Shown: positions 12,887 through 22,270 of the stretch, piece by piece
How the letters are laid out: each line of letters starts with the position of its first letter
Position numbering within the stretch: position 1 is the stretch's first letter
DNA from: Pholiota molesta
Lineage: Eukaryota; Basidiomycota; Agaricomycetes; Agaricales; Strophariaceae
DNA length: 64,000 nt
Assembly (NCBI GenBank): GCA_014925825.1
Contig: JACGCK010000044.1
Coordinates: 124,001 to 188,000, forward strand
Direction: 5' to 3'
The notes under the pieces: model-generated
Seen by the model: the letters and a program-made list of their open reading frames with translations, nothing else
Told to the model about the DNA's origin: nothing
Database searches by the model: none
Position numbers and translations under genes: made by a program

Positions 12887-13284
12887 GAGCGTCTTCCGAA
12901 AATGGAAAGCGATGAGCGTCTTGCACAAGAAGGCGACGTCGACTTGCTACATAGCGATGGCGTTTGACGAGTAAGTCACAAGTGCATTCATCGTATCAAC
13001 ACGAATTGCATGATTATTACCTATTTCTTCAATGCTCGTAGTAAACCCGCGGGTTGGCGGGTATGGGTTAGCTCGGGTACGGGTGCGGGTCAGCCCCAAA
13101 ACACCCTCGGGTTACCCGTGCCATTCCCTAATTGCATAGTACATTTTTATTGTGAAGTGATTATTTTAGGCGACGAGCGTCTTGCGCGGGCATGCGATGT
13201 TGTGTTGCTATAACTCTACATAAGTAGCAAGTCGACGTCACTTTATTGTGCTGCTCATCGCTTTCCATTTTCTGCTAAGTACGC
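12887..13284. mobile_element. About 0.4-kb inverted-repeat (MITE-like) element
   Basis: The left arm 12887-12955 and right arm 13216-13284 are inverted copies. Both contain AAAATGGAAAGCGATGAGC and GACGTCGACTTGCTAC when read inward from the end. No reading frame is shared. Between the arms is a run of CCCGCGGGTT/GGGTACGGGT-type repeats (13030-13115). The arm sequence is also the source of the 30-bp motif found repeatedly at 15.3-16.7 kb. I could not identify a target duplication. Confidence 0.7.
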
Positions 13285-13349
13285 TAAACGCGCCGGCCTG
13301 CCGGTTCATTTTGGCCGGTGGTATCGTGGGATCTTGAGTGCTATCCAAT

Positions 13350-14995
13350 CTTGTCCCGACTCCCGACCATCACCAATTCACCATGGGCGACGACACGTCC
13401 CGTATGAACACAAGGCCAGCGTTCGGCGCTGCGGGAGGCGTAGTTGGTTACTAGCATACACAACGTGAGCTTCTTATTGTTCGTTCTGAATCCCGATCCG
13501 CGCTTACCTCGACCATGCGAGCGCTGCAGTGGGCACTTCCTCGCCACCCACCACTCTCCAATTCAAACGGCGTTCGCGTCCTGCAAAACCCTGGAGTCTG
13601 GACTGCGCGTGTCACAATTCGCAGAACCATTACAGCCGAAGACGACATCGACGACGACCGATGGCAGACGCTAGGGACGGACTAATTTTGCTGGAAATCG
13701 GAGGGAATGGACAAACATGGATGTACATACGAAGCGGCAGACACAGGCTCGAAACGACGCGAGGGTGCGTTTCAGTACCTCTGCGCTCATTGCTACGGCA
13801 TGCAGGGGAAGTTAACGACAGGATGGTTAACGCTTACACAGAAGGGCAGCAACGTTGTTTCGCCACTTACCATCCCCGGACGCCGGCGCCTCCCATCCAT
13901 TGCCGCTCTCTTTGACGCCCCGCCGACGAGCACCGGCCCTCTCTCGTAGCCCCTTCCCACATCTGTTGTTCGTCCTGGGCGGCGATGCGCGCTGTGGGAA
14001 GAAGAGAATTCATCTCGTCAGTGGCTGTCGATCGGTGGTACAGATCCATTGGCACGTACCAGACACACAGTCACACACTCGCGCACGAACTGAGCGCAGA
14101 TCGCCGCGGGGGGTGGCAGGGCACGCCATGCTCGCGCGACGGACGACGCTGCCGCCGCGAAGGACAACGGCGCTCGGGGTGCGGGTGGACTGCGAAGGCG
14201 GTAGAAGGTCAGAGGTGAGGATGAATGAGAGTGCAGAAGGCAGCAGGGCGGAGGCCGCCAGCGCCTCGCGAAGAACTCACCGACCGGCAGTTCCTTCGCC
14301 GCTTACCACCCCCGGCTGCCTGCGCCCCCACTCATGTCCGCTGTCTTCGACGCCCCCGCCGACGGGCACGCGCCCTCTCTCGTTGTCCCTTCCCACACCT
14401 GTCAGTCATCCTGGACGGCGATGCCCAGCGGGAAGAAGTGCGTCCATCGCATCAGTGACAATCGGTGGTATGGATCCATTGGGACGTACCGGACACGCTC
14501 GCGCACGAGCTGAGCGCGGATCGCCGCCTGGGGTTGGCATGGCACAACGTGCTCCCGAACCGGATGCTGCTACCGTTGCGCAGGACGATGGCGATCGGGG
14601 TGGGTGGGCTGCGAAGGTCAGAGGCAAGGACGAGCGAGCAGGCAGACTGCAGGGCGGCCGCTGCTCAGCGACGGGCGTTGCGTTCGGGCTGGCGCCGTCC
14701 TCCTCAGCGCCTCCGTCTGCTATGCAGCGACCCCGCCTGTTCAATCTCGTCAGCGTTGAGCCCCCTGACGAGCGTCGACAGGCCGGATGACTTACCCAAC
14801 AGAGGCGAGCGTGTGTTCAAGCGACGCAGGGTCAGACGCCGGAATCGTCAAGTGATGCGAACATGTCCAATTCGCGCCATCCCTTTGCGGCGCCCACTTC
14901 TCCCAGTCGTGATATCAACCTCGCGACCTGTGAATTATACTCCCTTACCTACCCATTGTGTATCTTAAGCCATTCTAGTTTATGTAAAATATAAA
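13350..14995. repeat. GC-rich non-coding repeat block R2 with internal duplication
   Basis: No coherent gene. About 13855-14110 and 14290-14520 are diverged direct copies. They share CGCTTACCA(C)CCCCGG, TTTGACGCCCCGCCGACG-like, CCCTCTCTCGTTGTCCC-like and GGTATGGATCCATTGG-like blocks. The part at 13690-13805 also matches 6760-6870 (block R1) and 24930-25020 (block R3). Confidence 0.65.
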
Positions 14996-15017
14996 TCAAT
15001 AGGATACAATTGTTTTA

Positions 15018-15422
15018 TTGCAGTATGTGGATGATGAACAGTTCGTGAACAGCGAGAAATACACCACCAAGGCTGAGTTTGAGCATCTCCGCACGGAGTT
15101 TGCGCACCTTACTGCATGCTGCGAGCAGCTCGAGCGCGTCGTGCAGTGCCTCCTGCCTGCCGCCGCCATGCACCCTTCTGGCGCCATGCACACCATGCTC
15201 GCGCCGTACTACGACTCGGCGACATATAGCCCGGGCACGTCGGTGTCGCTGCTGCCGAAATTGTCATCATATCCTCTACAGCATGTGGACACACCTGGGG
15301 GTGCGGTATATGAAGACGGAGGCGGAAGCTCATCGCCTTCCGTTTTGGGAAGACGCTCATGTGGGCATGCATTCACAACTACAACACATTCAGGTATTCA
15401 CAAATTACTCACACCATCATAG
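15018..15422 (+). other. Possible captured coding fragment with coiled coil
   Basis: A 134-residue open stretch preceded by a polypyrimidine-AG sequence (TTGTTTTATTGCAG). It contains a heptad-like helix (YTTKAEFEHLRTEFAHLTA) and then a low-complexity, His/Ser-rich tail that runs into the 30-bp motif array. No start codon in a good context and no homologue recognised. It may be an exon of a captured or repeated gene. Confidence 0.3.
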
Positions 15423-16662
15423 ATCATATAAAGATAAGCTGCATTTTTTCACTCAAAATTATCTAAGTACATCTCTATTGTTTTCAGAGCGATGATAGAC
15501 GCTTATCACAAATGAACAGAGACGCTGATCGCCTTCCATTTTGGGCACTCGCTCACCAGCACCAATTGCTCACAGCACGCCTTACTTCCATAATTCCAGT
15601 ATGAATATACACTATCTGAGTCTATCTCTTATTCAAAAATAATCTGAGCCCATTCCAGCATTCTCAACATGTTGCTCCAACGGAAATAATGAGATGGTCA
15701 TTCGGGATCCCAAAGGACCTTCTATTTTGGGAACACACTCACACTCACGGCACGCTCACTCACTCAATTGCGAGTCAAGTATTTGCAAGCTCACAAGTAC
15801 TTTCCATTCACGAGCATTTGCAAGAAATAATAAGTATACTTACGAATATGTGAGGTTATTGTATGATTTATCTGGTGCCGCGGACGTAGTCCGGGTAGCC
15901 ATAGGTGGGCTGTGACGAACACCACCTGGTCACTAGTCACTAAGGAATCTGCAAAGGCGACTACTCACAGCTTGTTCAGGCGTTCAAAGATCGGTGATCA
16001 CCCATTCTACCACAGACTATATAAATTTAAAGTGCAGTTTGTTGAAAATTTACCTGGATATGTTTCTATTTTTCCCAGCATGTCGCCAAAACCAAAAGAG
16101 ATGATGATATACGCTCATGTGTCCCAGATGTCGATGAACCGTGATGTTGATCGCCTTCCATTTTGGGAGCTGCTCAGCTCTCAGAGCGCATTCAGGTGTT
16201 CCAAAATCGCCCACTCTGTCGGTAAGACTGTCACATATCATATAAGTAACAGCCGTCTATTGTTCAAAAATGAGCTGGCTGTATTTCTATTGTTTCTAGC
16301 ATGTCACCAAAACCACAAGCGATGATAGACACTCACCCAAACAGCCAGGACAATAGCCTTAGCCCAGAGCTTCGGTATAATTCCAATTGCGGTTTGCCAA
16401 CTGCGATCATTTATGCATAATTGAGCAATGACACTCATCATTTTCCACTGTTTTAGGAAGACGCTCACAAGGCCCTCATGTCATTTCTAAGCATTTTGTA
16501 CCAAATGAGATGAGCGTCTTCCAAAAATAGTGGAAAGCGATAAGCAACAAACAAATTAACACAATTACCTCGCTATTTCCGTGTAAAATGGAAAGCGCGG
16601 ATCCCGTCTTGGTGCATAAAGGCATCAATGTCTTCCAAAAAACGATGGAAAGCGATGAATGA
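15325..16662. repeat. Array of a 30-bp hairpin motif (consensus TCATCGCyTTCCATTTTnGG AAGACGCTCA)
   Basis: Forward copies are at about 15325-15360, 15521-15555, 16144-16180 and 16435-16468. Reverse copies are at about 16508-16545, 16580-16600 and 16621-16660. A diverged copy is at about 15690-15735. Further copies sit in the arms of the inverted-repeat element (12889-12919, 13251-13275). The centre (TTCCA...TGGAA) can fold back. Several copies are separated by intron-like pieces ending TCTATTGTTTTCAG or TCTATTGTTTCTAG, followed by a block resembling AGCGATGATAGACGCTCA (15487, 16318). Confidence 0.7.
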
Positions 16663-16846
16663 TGAATGATCGTCTTGCTATTTTAGCACTATTCATTTTA
16701 TTGGGAGGCCAAAGTTTGCGCACAATTTTTGCGCTGCCATGGACTGGCAGTCAACTCTACTAGCATGGTTTTTGTGAACCTTAGAATGCCAAAGTAGAGA
16801 AATCAAAGTTTATTGAGGGCATGTATCCTACTGACAATGTACTCTA
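16663..16846. other. Short spacer
   Basis: Low-complexity spacer with no gene seen, between the motif array and the GC-rich broken gene. Confidence 0.4.
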
Positions 16847-18582
16847 TTATGAATCGAGGCCACGGCGCCCACCAATAGCCGGCAGCGCGCGCGATTTGGA
16901 TAACGAAATCGAGGCATGGGAACTGGAGAACACCCCCGTGTCGTCTTCATTGGCGTTGGCGTCGCCATCGGCGTCCACATTGGCGTCGTCGTTGGCGAAT
17001 TTCGCGGCGGACATAGAGGATGCGAGCTTGCTCTTAGCCAGTGTGACTGGGGGTGTAGGCTCAGGCTTAGGCTCCTGCTTAGGTTCAGGCTCGGGCGCTT
17101 CTTCCGCTGCGGTCTTGCCGCCCTTCTTCATCGCCTGGTGCTGCTTCTCGGTCTGCTTCTTCGACGTGGGCGGCGCTGGTGCCGGCGCTGGCTTTTCTGC
17201 CACTTCTCCTTTTCGGCCTTTGTCACAGGCATCGGCGCTGGCTCAGCAGATAGCGTGACTAGCGCCTTCTTTCCTGTCGCCCCTGCACCTGCCGACGCGC
17301 CACTGCCCTTCTGCTGCGCCATCTGCTCCCACAGCGACACCTCAGGCTCTGGCTGCTCGTCCTCCTGCGCATGGGCAAGCCCAGGCAGAGGCCCCTGCTG
17401 CGGCTGCGCATGTGGTTCCCGCGCATGGGGCGACGGCGACTCCCATCTCCAGCGGGTGGACACCCAAGTTCCAGAAGGCCGCGGTCGGGGGCAGTGCCAT
17501 GCCGCACGCGCACATGCCCTCCGCGTCCTTGGCGGCGTGCTGAATACTACCGACCGAGGCTGCGACGAACGACGCCGCTGCTTTGTTCCCTTTGCCCAGT
17601 CACAACGAGGCCATCGGCGTCATGGGCTCCGCGTCATCCGCAAACCCGAACGGGTTCTTCAAGGAGAACATCGATGCCCATGGGCCGGGGAAGAAGACGA
17701 CGCCCCGCCGCCGGTCATGCGCGCCGTCCACGAGGGGAACGCGCGCGTTATCGTCGAGTGCGAGCGGGCCGCAGACGCCGAGGCGCTGGCATCGCGCGCG
17801 CCTCTGCTCGCAGCGGCGTCGTGCCCATCACCGTTGCCGTTCCTAACAGGTGCAAGCGCCCACAGGTCCGGCTCGAGCTCGCCCTCAAGCGCATGCAGCG
17901 GCGGCATAACTGCAGCCGCGGGAGGCGGGGCGTTCCGCATACCCTACCCGCTCTGCGCCTGGGCACTGGTCTGCGCCTGCCCGAAGCCATTTCCCGGCCT
18001 GTATCCCTGCGTCTGGCCATTCCCGTTCGCAGTTGTACTTGCACCCCACCCGCCCTGCGCACCGGTGCCCCACTGCCGCCCGTACGGCCGCGTCCTCTCG
18101 TCGCTCGACGACTCGCCAAAGGGCGACGCGCGCACGGAAATGGGCACGAAGACGCTCGAGTGGCCACTCGCAACGCCTGCGGCGCGTGACATCGCGCGCG
18201 GGCGCCCGAAGGGATCTGGGGTCGCAGCGGAAGCAGTCGCAGCCGCAGATGCAGATGCTGAAGCAGAGGTGGAAGCGGAATTGGAAAGACGGCGGCGGTG
18301 CTCAGCGGAGGACGCGTTACTCGTTCGTGTGCCCGCCGTTGTTTGTCGTTCGTTCGCCCGCCGTCTTCGTAGTTTGTCGGTCGCTTGCCCACCGTCATCC
18401 GTCCGTCGTCGTTCGTCCGCCGCTTCCGGCGTCCATCCGTCATCTGTCCGCCATCCATCCATCGTTCCTCGCCGTCGGAAACGCAGCTGTTGTTGTCGTG
18501 GTCGTGTGCGGCAGATCGTGGGGTGTCGTGGTGATGGCGGTGGATTGAGAGGCGATTCGTCACATCGCGGCGCACAGCGCAC
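16847..18582 (-). pseudogene. Broken GC-rich gene of unknown function, low complexity
   Basis: Minus-strand frames yield protein-like pieces in succession that do not join in one frame. These are: an Arg/Thr-rich part with GTMDGWRTDDGW; SSVFVPISVRASPFGESSSD; a Gly/Asn/Gln-rich run; LHALEGELEPDLWALAPV; LKNPFGFADDAEPMTPMASL-like; SLWEQMAQQKGSGASAGAG; VTKAEKEKWQKSQ; and a final Lys/Pro/Glu-rich part (TSKKQTEKQHQAMKKGGK, KLASSMSAAKFAND). The frame changes several times. It could be a gene captured and then decayed inside the transposon, or one affected by the same base losses seen elsewhere in the window. I do not recognise the family. Confidence 0.4.
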
Positions 18583-18834
18583 AAGAGAGGTGTTAGTGTG
18601 TCATTGACAGACATGGTATGTCATTGTACATATTGTCATAAATGTCAATAGTAGTTAGCATAGACTGTTGGGTGAGGAAGGAAAGTCAGATGGAGGGTAG
18701 ATAATCAGTTTAAGTATTCTGCGACGGACCTTTTGGACCGCTGTTAGCCTGTCCCAGTCTGTTCCCTTGGTTATCTGCCCCTCGAATTCCATAGCTTTCG
18801 ACCGGCTGAAAGCACCGCTTGAAAAAGGTGCATC

Positions 18835-19697
18835 GAAGAGGCTGCAGGCTGCAGCAACCAGAAGTGCGGTGGTGCGTCGTACTTGCCGTCGTCGTCGCCG
18901 TCGTATGCTGTTGGCATCACCGTAGGTCCGTATCAATGACAAGTGTGCTGGGTGGCAGTGATATGCCTCGGAGACCCAGGGCACATCGAGGAGGGAAGGA
19001 GATGGGTATGCGTCGTCCAATATGCCTAGGCGACCCAGGGCACATCGACGATTGAAGGAGATGTGTACACGAGCAGCGAGTGCGAACATCGGTCGCGTCG
19101 GATCACGTGAATTATTCCCGCGCTCAGCCAACGCGATCGTATCTGAGCGAGGGACTGAGCGACGAGATGAGCGACGTACTGATCTCGCGATCAATTTTCC
19201 AAACAGGTGAATGAGATATTTTCAGTTTTATTTGTGAAACCGGGGAATGAATGAGAAGAATGAGTGATTCAGCAGTTAGGAAAATATTACCCCAATACTT
19301 GAGGTTTTTTGTTCGTCAAAATGTCTCCTTTAAGAATAGATATCCTAGATCGCTAAATCCATTGGTAAATCAGACAATAAACAGACACAAAAAGGTCTGC
19401 TGTACATGACATTCCCCTATTATTTGCCTGATCCAAAAATAAACAATCTTCCCATTTTGGTAAAGTCTTATTGAATGTCACCTTTATTGTTTCTTTTCCT
19501 TTGGGAGAAAGTGACGGAAGATCTCTCAATTGTCTCGTTAAAAAATCTTTGAACAATTTGACATATGTAGGCTCTATTCCGGGGCCAAAAATCTCACTAT
19601 TTACATACATTTTCCTACCCAATAAACGTATCGTACAAATGTCACAAAACGTCCAAAAATTTTTCCACGTTTGAAAAGACCCACACCGCAGCAGTGA
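18835..19697 (-). repeat. Right arm of the large internal inverted repeat (copy of the KDZ left end)
   Basis: It matches 5048-5960 in inverted orientation over the same ordered landmarks. Just outside it (19720-19757) are GTGTAC motifs like those of the KDZ terminus, but the outermost 45-bp terminus itself is missing. That suggests a truncated second element end. The open stretch at 19353-19754 (minus) is the counterpart of 5042-5317. Confidence 0.85.
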
Positions 19698-20497
19698 CTT
19701 CATATTGTAAAAGTGTACTTTCATCAAGAAATGATTTTTGGCTCCGAAGTACACATCTTTTGTGGCATGTGAGGTATTTTAGCACGTGCCTAGGAGACGC
19801 GTCGCGTCGCGTTGAATTTCGAGTACAGATTCGACGCTTGCCCAACGCTTGCCATCGCGCTTGTGTGGCATCCAGCAGTCACAGTAACACCAAGGCCCAC
19901 AGTGCTTTAGGCCATTGCTTTAGTGGCATTGATTACTCGTATAAATATGCTGGGGATGTGCGTTCCAAGTCCCTGCTTTCACCCACTTCTGACCCCACCT
20001 TGACTTCGTCTCCTGCTGCCTGCCCATCAAAAATGAATGTATGCCCTACACCTGGCTGTGGCTACCCTGTTGCTCTCCTACTCTGCCGTGGTGCCAGGAC
20101 ACCTCGCAACAAGGGGTTGCAATATGAGGCGTGTATTGCTCCCGGAGACAATGCTCACTTTCTCCGATGGAGGAGGGACTTGCCGCAACTAGACGTACTT
20201 CCACCACAAACGTTCCAACAAGCTCTAGCTTTTCCTCTCACTCCTCAGCAAGTAGATCCTTTATCATCCCCAGCTAAAACTCCTACATCCACTGTGCCAC
20301 TGTCTAATCCTTCATACACGGTCACTGGGTCCCCTTCCGCTGGTTCTCATACTCCTTCCAACTTGGAACCAGTTGCTGATGACGCATTTTTTTCCCTGGG
20401 ACCTCCCCCGGCTGGGCCACGGCCACCACCAGGCTCCCTACCGTTCCAAGCTCCCAATCACACTCGGATGGCACTTAATGCAAAAGGGAAGCTAATC

Positions 20498-20505
20498 ACT
20501 GCATG
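20498..20505. repeat. Left target-site duplication of the hAT-like element
   Basis: ACTGCATG, repeated perfectly at 22263-22270. Eight base pairs is the standard duplication size for hAT transposons. Confidence 0.9.
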
Positions 20506-20716
20506 TAGTGCTTGAAAGTCCGGTCCGGTCCGGTCTTTTGCCCTCAAAGGGCTTGGACCGGGACCGAGACCGGTCCATTCATTTCCAAAATCTCCCAAAA
20601 ACCGGACCGGACCGATGAGGACCGGTCCATACCGGTCTTTCGCGGTCCAAAGACCGGTCAAGACCGGTCACGGTTCAGACCAGTCCAGACCAGCGTTGGA
20701 CTGGTCCAGACCGGTC

Positions 20717-21042
20717 TTGCTGGGGCAGCAGTGAGCACCTTAGCGTCTCCATGCTGCAGGAACTGCAATATTGCAGTTCCCTGGTGCATGTAGACGGTGT
20801 GGTGTCGCCCGGCGGCACTGGTACATGCCGCCGTAAGGCCCATACTCACAGCATCCGCGTTGGTGGGTCTCGGCGTGTCTTGCTGGGGCAGCAGTGAGCA
20901 CTTTAGCGTCTCCGTGCCGCAGGAACTGCAATATTGCAGTTCCCTTGTGCATGTAGACGGTTTGGTGTCGCCCGGCGGCACTGGCACATGCCGCCGTAAG
21001 GCCCATAATCACAGTATCCGCGTTCTTGGGTCTCGGCGTGTC
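20717..21042. repeat. 163-bp tandem duplication inside the hAT-like element
   Basis: Units 20717-20879 and 20880-21042 each start TTGCTGGGGCAGCAGTGAGC, contain the palindrome GGAACTGCAATATTGCAGTT, and end GGGTCTCGGCGTGTCT. They differ by only a few percent. Confidence 0.9.
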
Positions 21043-21189
21043 TGCCAACGACACGGCAGCCTGTACAACCTCCGTCAGTACTTGTTCGCGCAGATACGTG
21101 CCGCCTCGAGCGCCTCCGACGAGAGCTTCTCGTACTCATCCGACACCAAGTGGCAACCCAGCACGCCGCCGTCGAGCACCAGCGCGGGC

Positions 21190-21318
21190 AACGAGCTCGA
21201 GGCCCGCACGCGCTAGCTCCACGAGGCGTGGTGCCAGCTCGATGACTTGTCGCGCTTGAGCTCACCGCCCGCGGCGCCTTTGCGCGCAGGAGCTAGCGCG
21301 TGCGGGCCTCGAGCTCGT
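21190..21318. repeat. Inverted repeat, 28 bp arms
   Basis: GAGCTCGAGGCCCGCACGCG (from about 21191, continuing to about 21219) is mirrored perfectly by the reverse complement at about 21289-21317. The loop is about 70 nt. Confidence 0.8.
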
Positions 21319-21933
21319 CGCGCTGGTGCTTGCCGCCCGCGAGGCCCGCGGCGCCTTCGGCAGCCTTTCCTTCGTGCTGCCCCCACTACCGTCGTGGGTC
21401 CTGACCGTGTCGTCCGCGGCCGGCGTGTATGCGGGGGGCATGCCGCCGTCGAGCAGGGGCCATTCTCGCGGGGCGAGAGTTTGCTCGACATTGGACCGCC
21501 AAACGAAGTGCACATGTGGTGTGTCGCGGTGGCGGGGTCGGGGAAGGGTGGGTGGGTGCGGGTGACGTGGCGGGTGACGTGGCGGGTGTCGTTGCGGGTA
21601 TCGTCGGGGGCACGCGCGGGTGACGTGGCGGGTGTCCGTCGACGTGGTAGGCGTCGTCGCGGAGAAGGCGGGGCACGGAGAGCAGGGGGGCGGCGAGCCC
21701 AGGAGGCGGCCGCAGACGCACGCTCGTCACTAGGGGGTAAAAATATGTTAGTGGGGGGACTTTGGATAGTGCGTGTGACGCACTTGGCGGCTCTCCCACT
21801 TCCTGGGTCTGCCCTTGGTGCCCTTCTCCCCTGTTCCGTCGTCGCGCGTGATCGAACCCACATCCTTGTTGCAAGGGAGGGGTGAGGGGCTTGAGGCGGG
21901 CGTGGTTTGGGTGTGGTGGTGGTGAGAGTGCAA

Positions 21934-21990
21934 GCCATCAACCGTGTTATCACGGTTGATGGCCATTTCGGCGAACGCCGAAATGCGCAC
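21934..21990. repeat. Two adjacent perfect hairpins near the hAT-like right end
   Basis: CCATCAACCGTG pairs with CACGGTTGATGG. Immediately after, CATTTCGGCG pairs with CGCCGAAATG. Confidence 0.8.
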
Positions 21991-22262
21991 ACGGCGATTG
22001 ATTTGAAATCTGAACTAAAAATTAACAAGTATTTACTGATTATTGAATAGAAAATACTTTACTCATTATCGAGAGTAAAAGACCGGTCTAGACCGGTAAG
22101 ACCGGTCTTTCGTCGGTCCTAAACATTTGAAAATCTTGATGGACCGTGGACCGGACCGCGGTCTCGGTCTTGATCGGTCTTCCAAATTATCGGTCTTGAT
22201 CGGTTACGGTCCGGTCCAGTCCCGGTCTTTTTCCGGTCCCAGGACCGGACTTCCAAGCACTA

Positions 22263-22270
22263 ACTGCATG
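22263..22270. repeat. Right target-site duplication of the hAT-like element
   Basis: ACTGCATG, identical to 20498-20505. Its codons are in frame with the downstream half of the interrupted gene. Confidence 0.9.

Larger units (their letters stand above)
20506..22262. mobile_element. Non-autonomous hAT-like element, 1,757 bp
   Basis: The termini are inverted copies, TAGTGCTTGRAAGTCCGG, starting at 20506 and ending at 22262. Both sides are flanked by ACTGCATG. Both subterminal regions (20515-20720 and 22075-22255) are packed with GGACCGG / GACCGGTC motifs on both strands. There is no transposase frame inside. The body is very GC-rich and carries a 163-bp tandem duplication, a perfect 28-bp inverted repeat and two adjacent hairpins. 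It depends on a transposase elsewhere. The intact duplication and the clean restoration of the host frame suggest a fairly recent insertion. Confidence 0.92.

Noticed and set aside
15325..16662. Possible CRISPR-like or regularly spaced array
   Set aside because: Copies are irregularly spaced, in both orientations, in a eukaryotic transposon context; not a CRISPR.
17371..18189. Long plus-strand frames of 200-560 residues in the GC-rich region (16916-18607)
   Set aside because: They are a by-product of high GC; the minus strand gives the protein-like pieces, and the plus-strand translations are Arg/Ser/Pro-rich with no domain.
21247..21885. 212-residue frame inside the hAT-like element as a transposase
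   Set aside because: No hAT or DDE motif, GC-rich repetitive translation overlapping inverted and tandem repeats.
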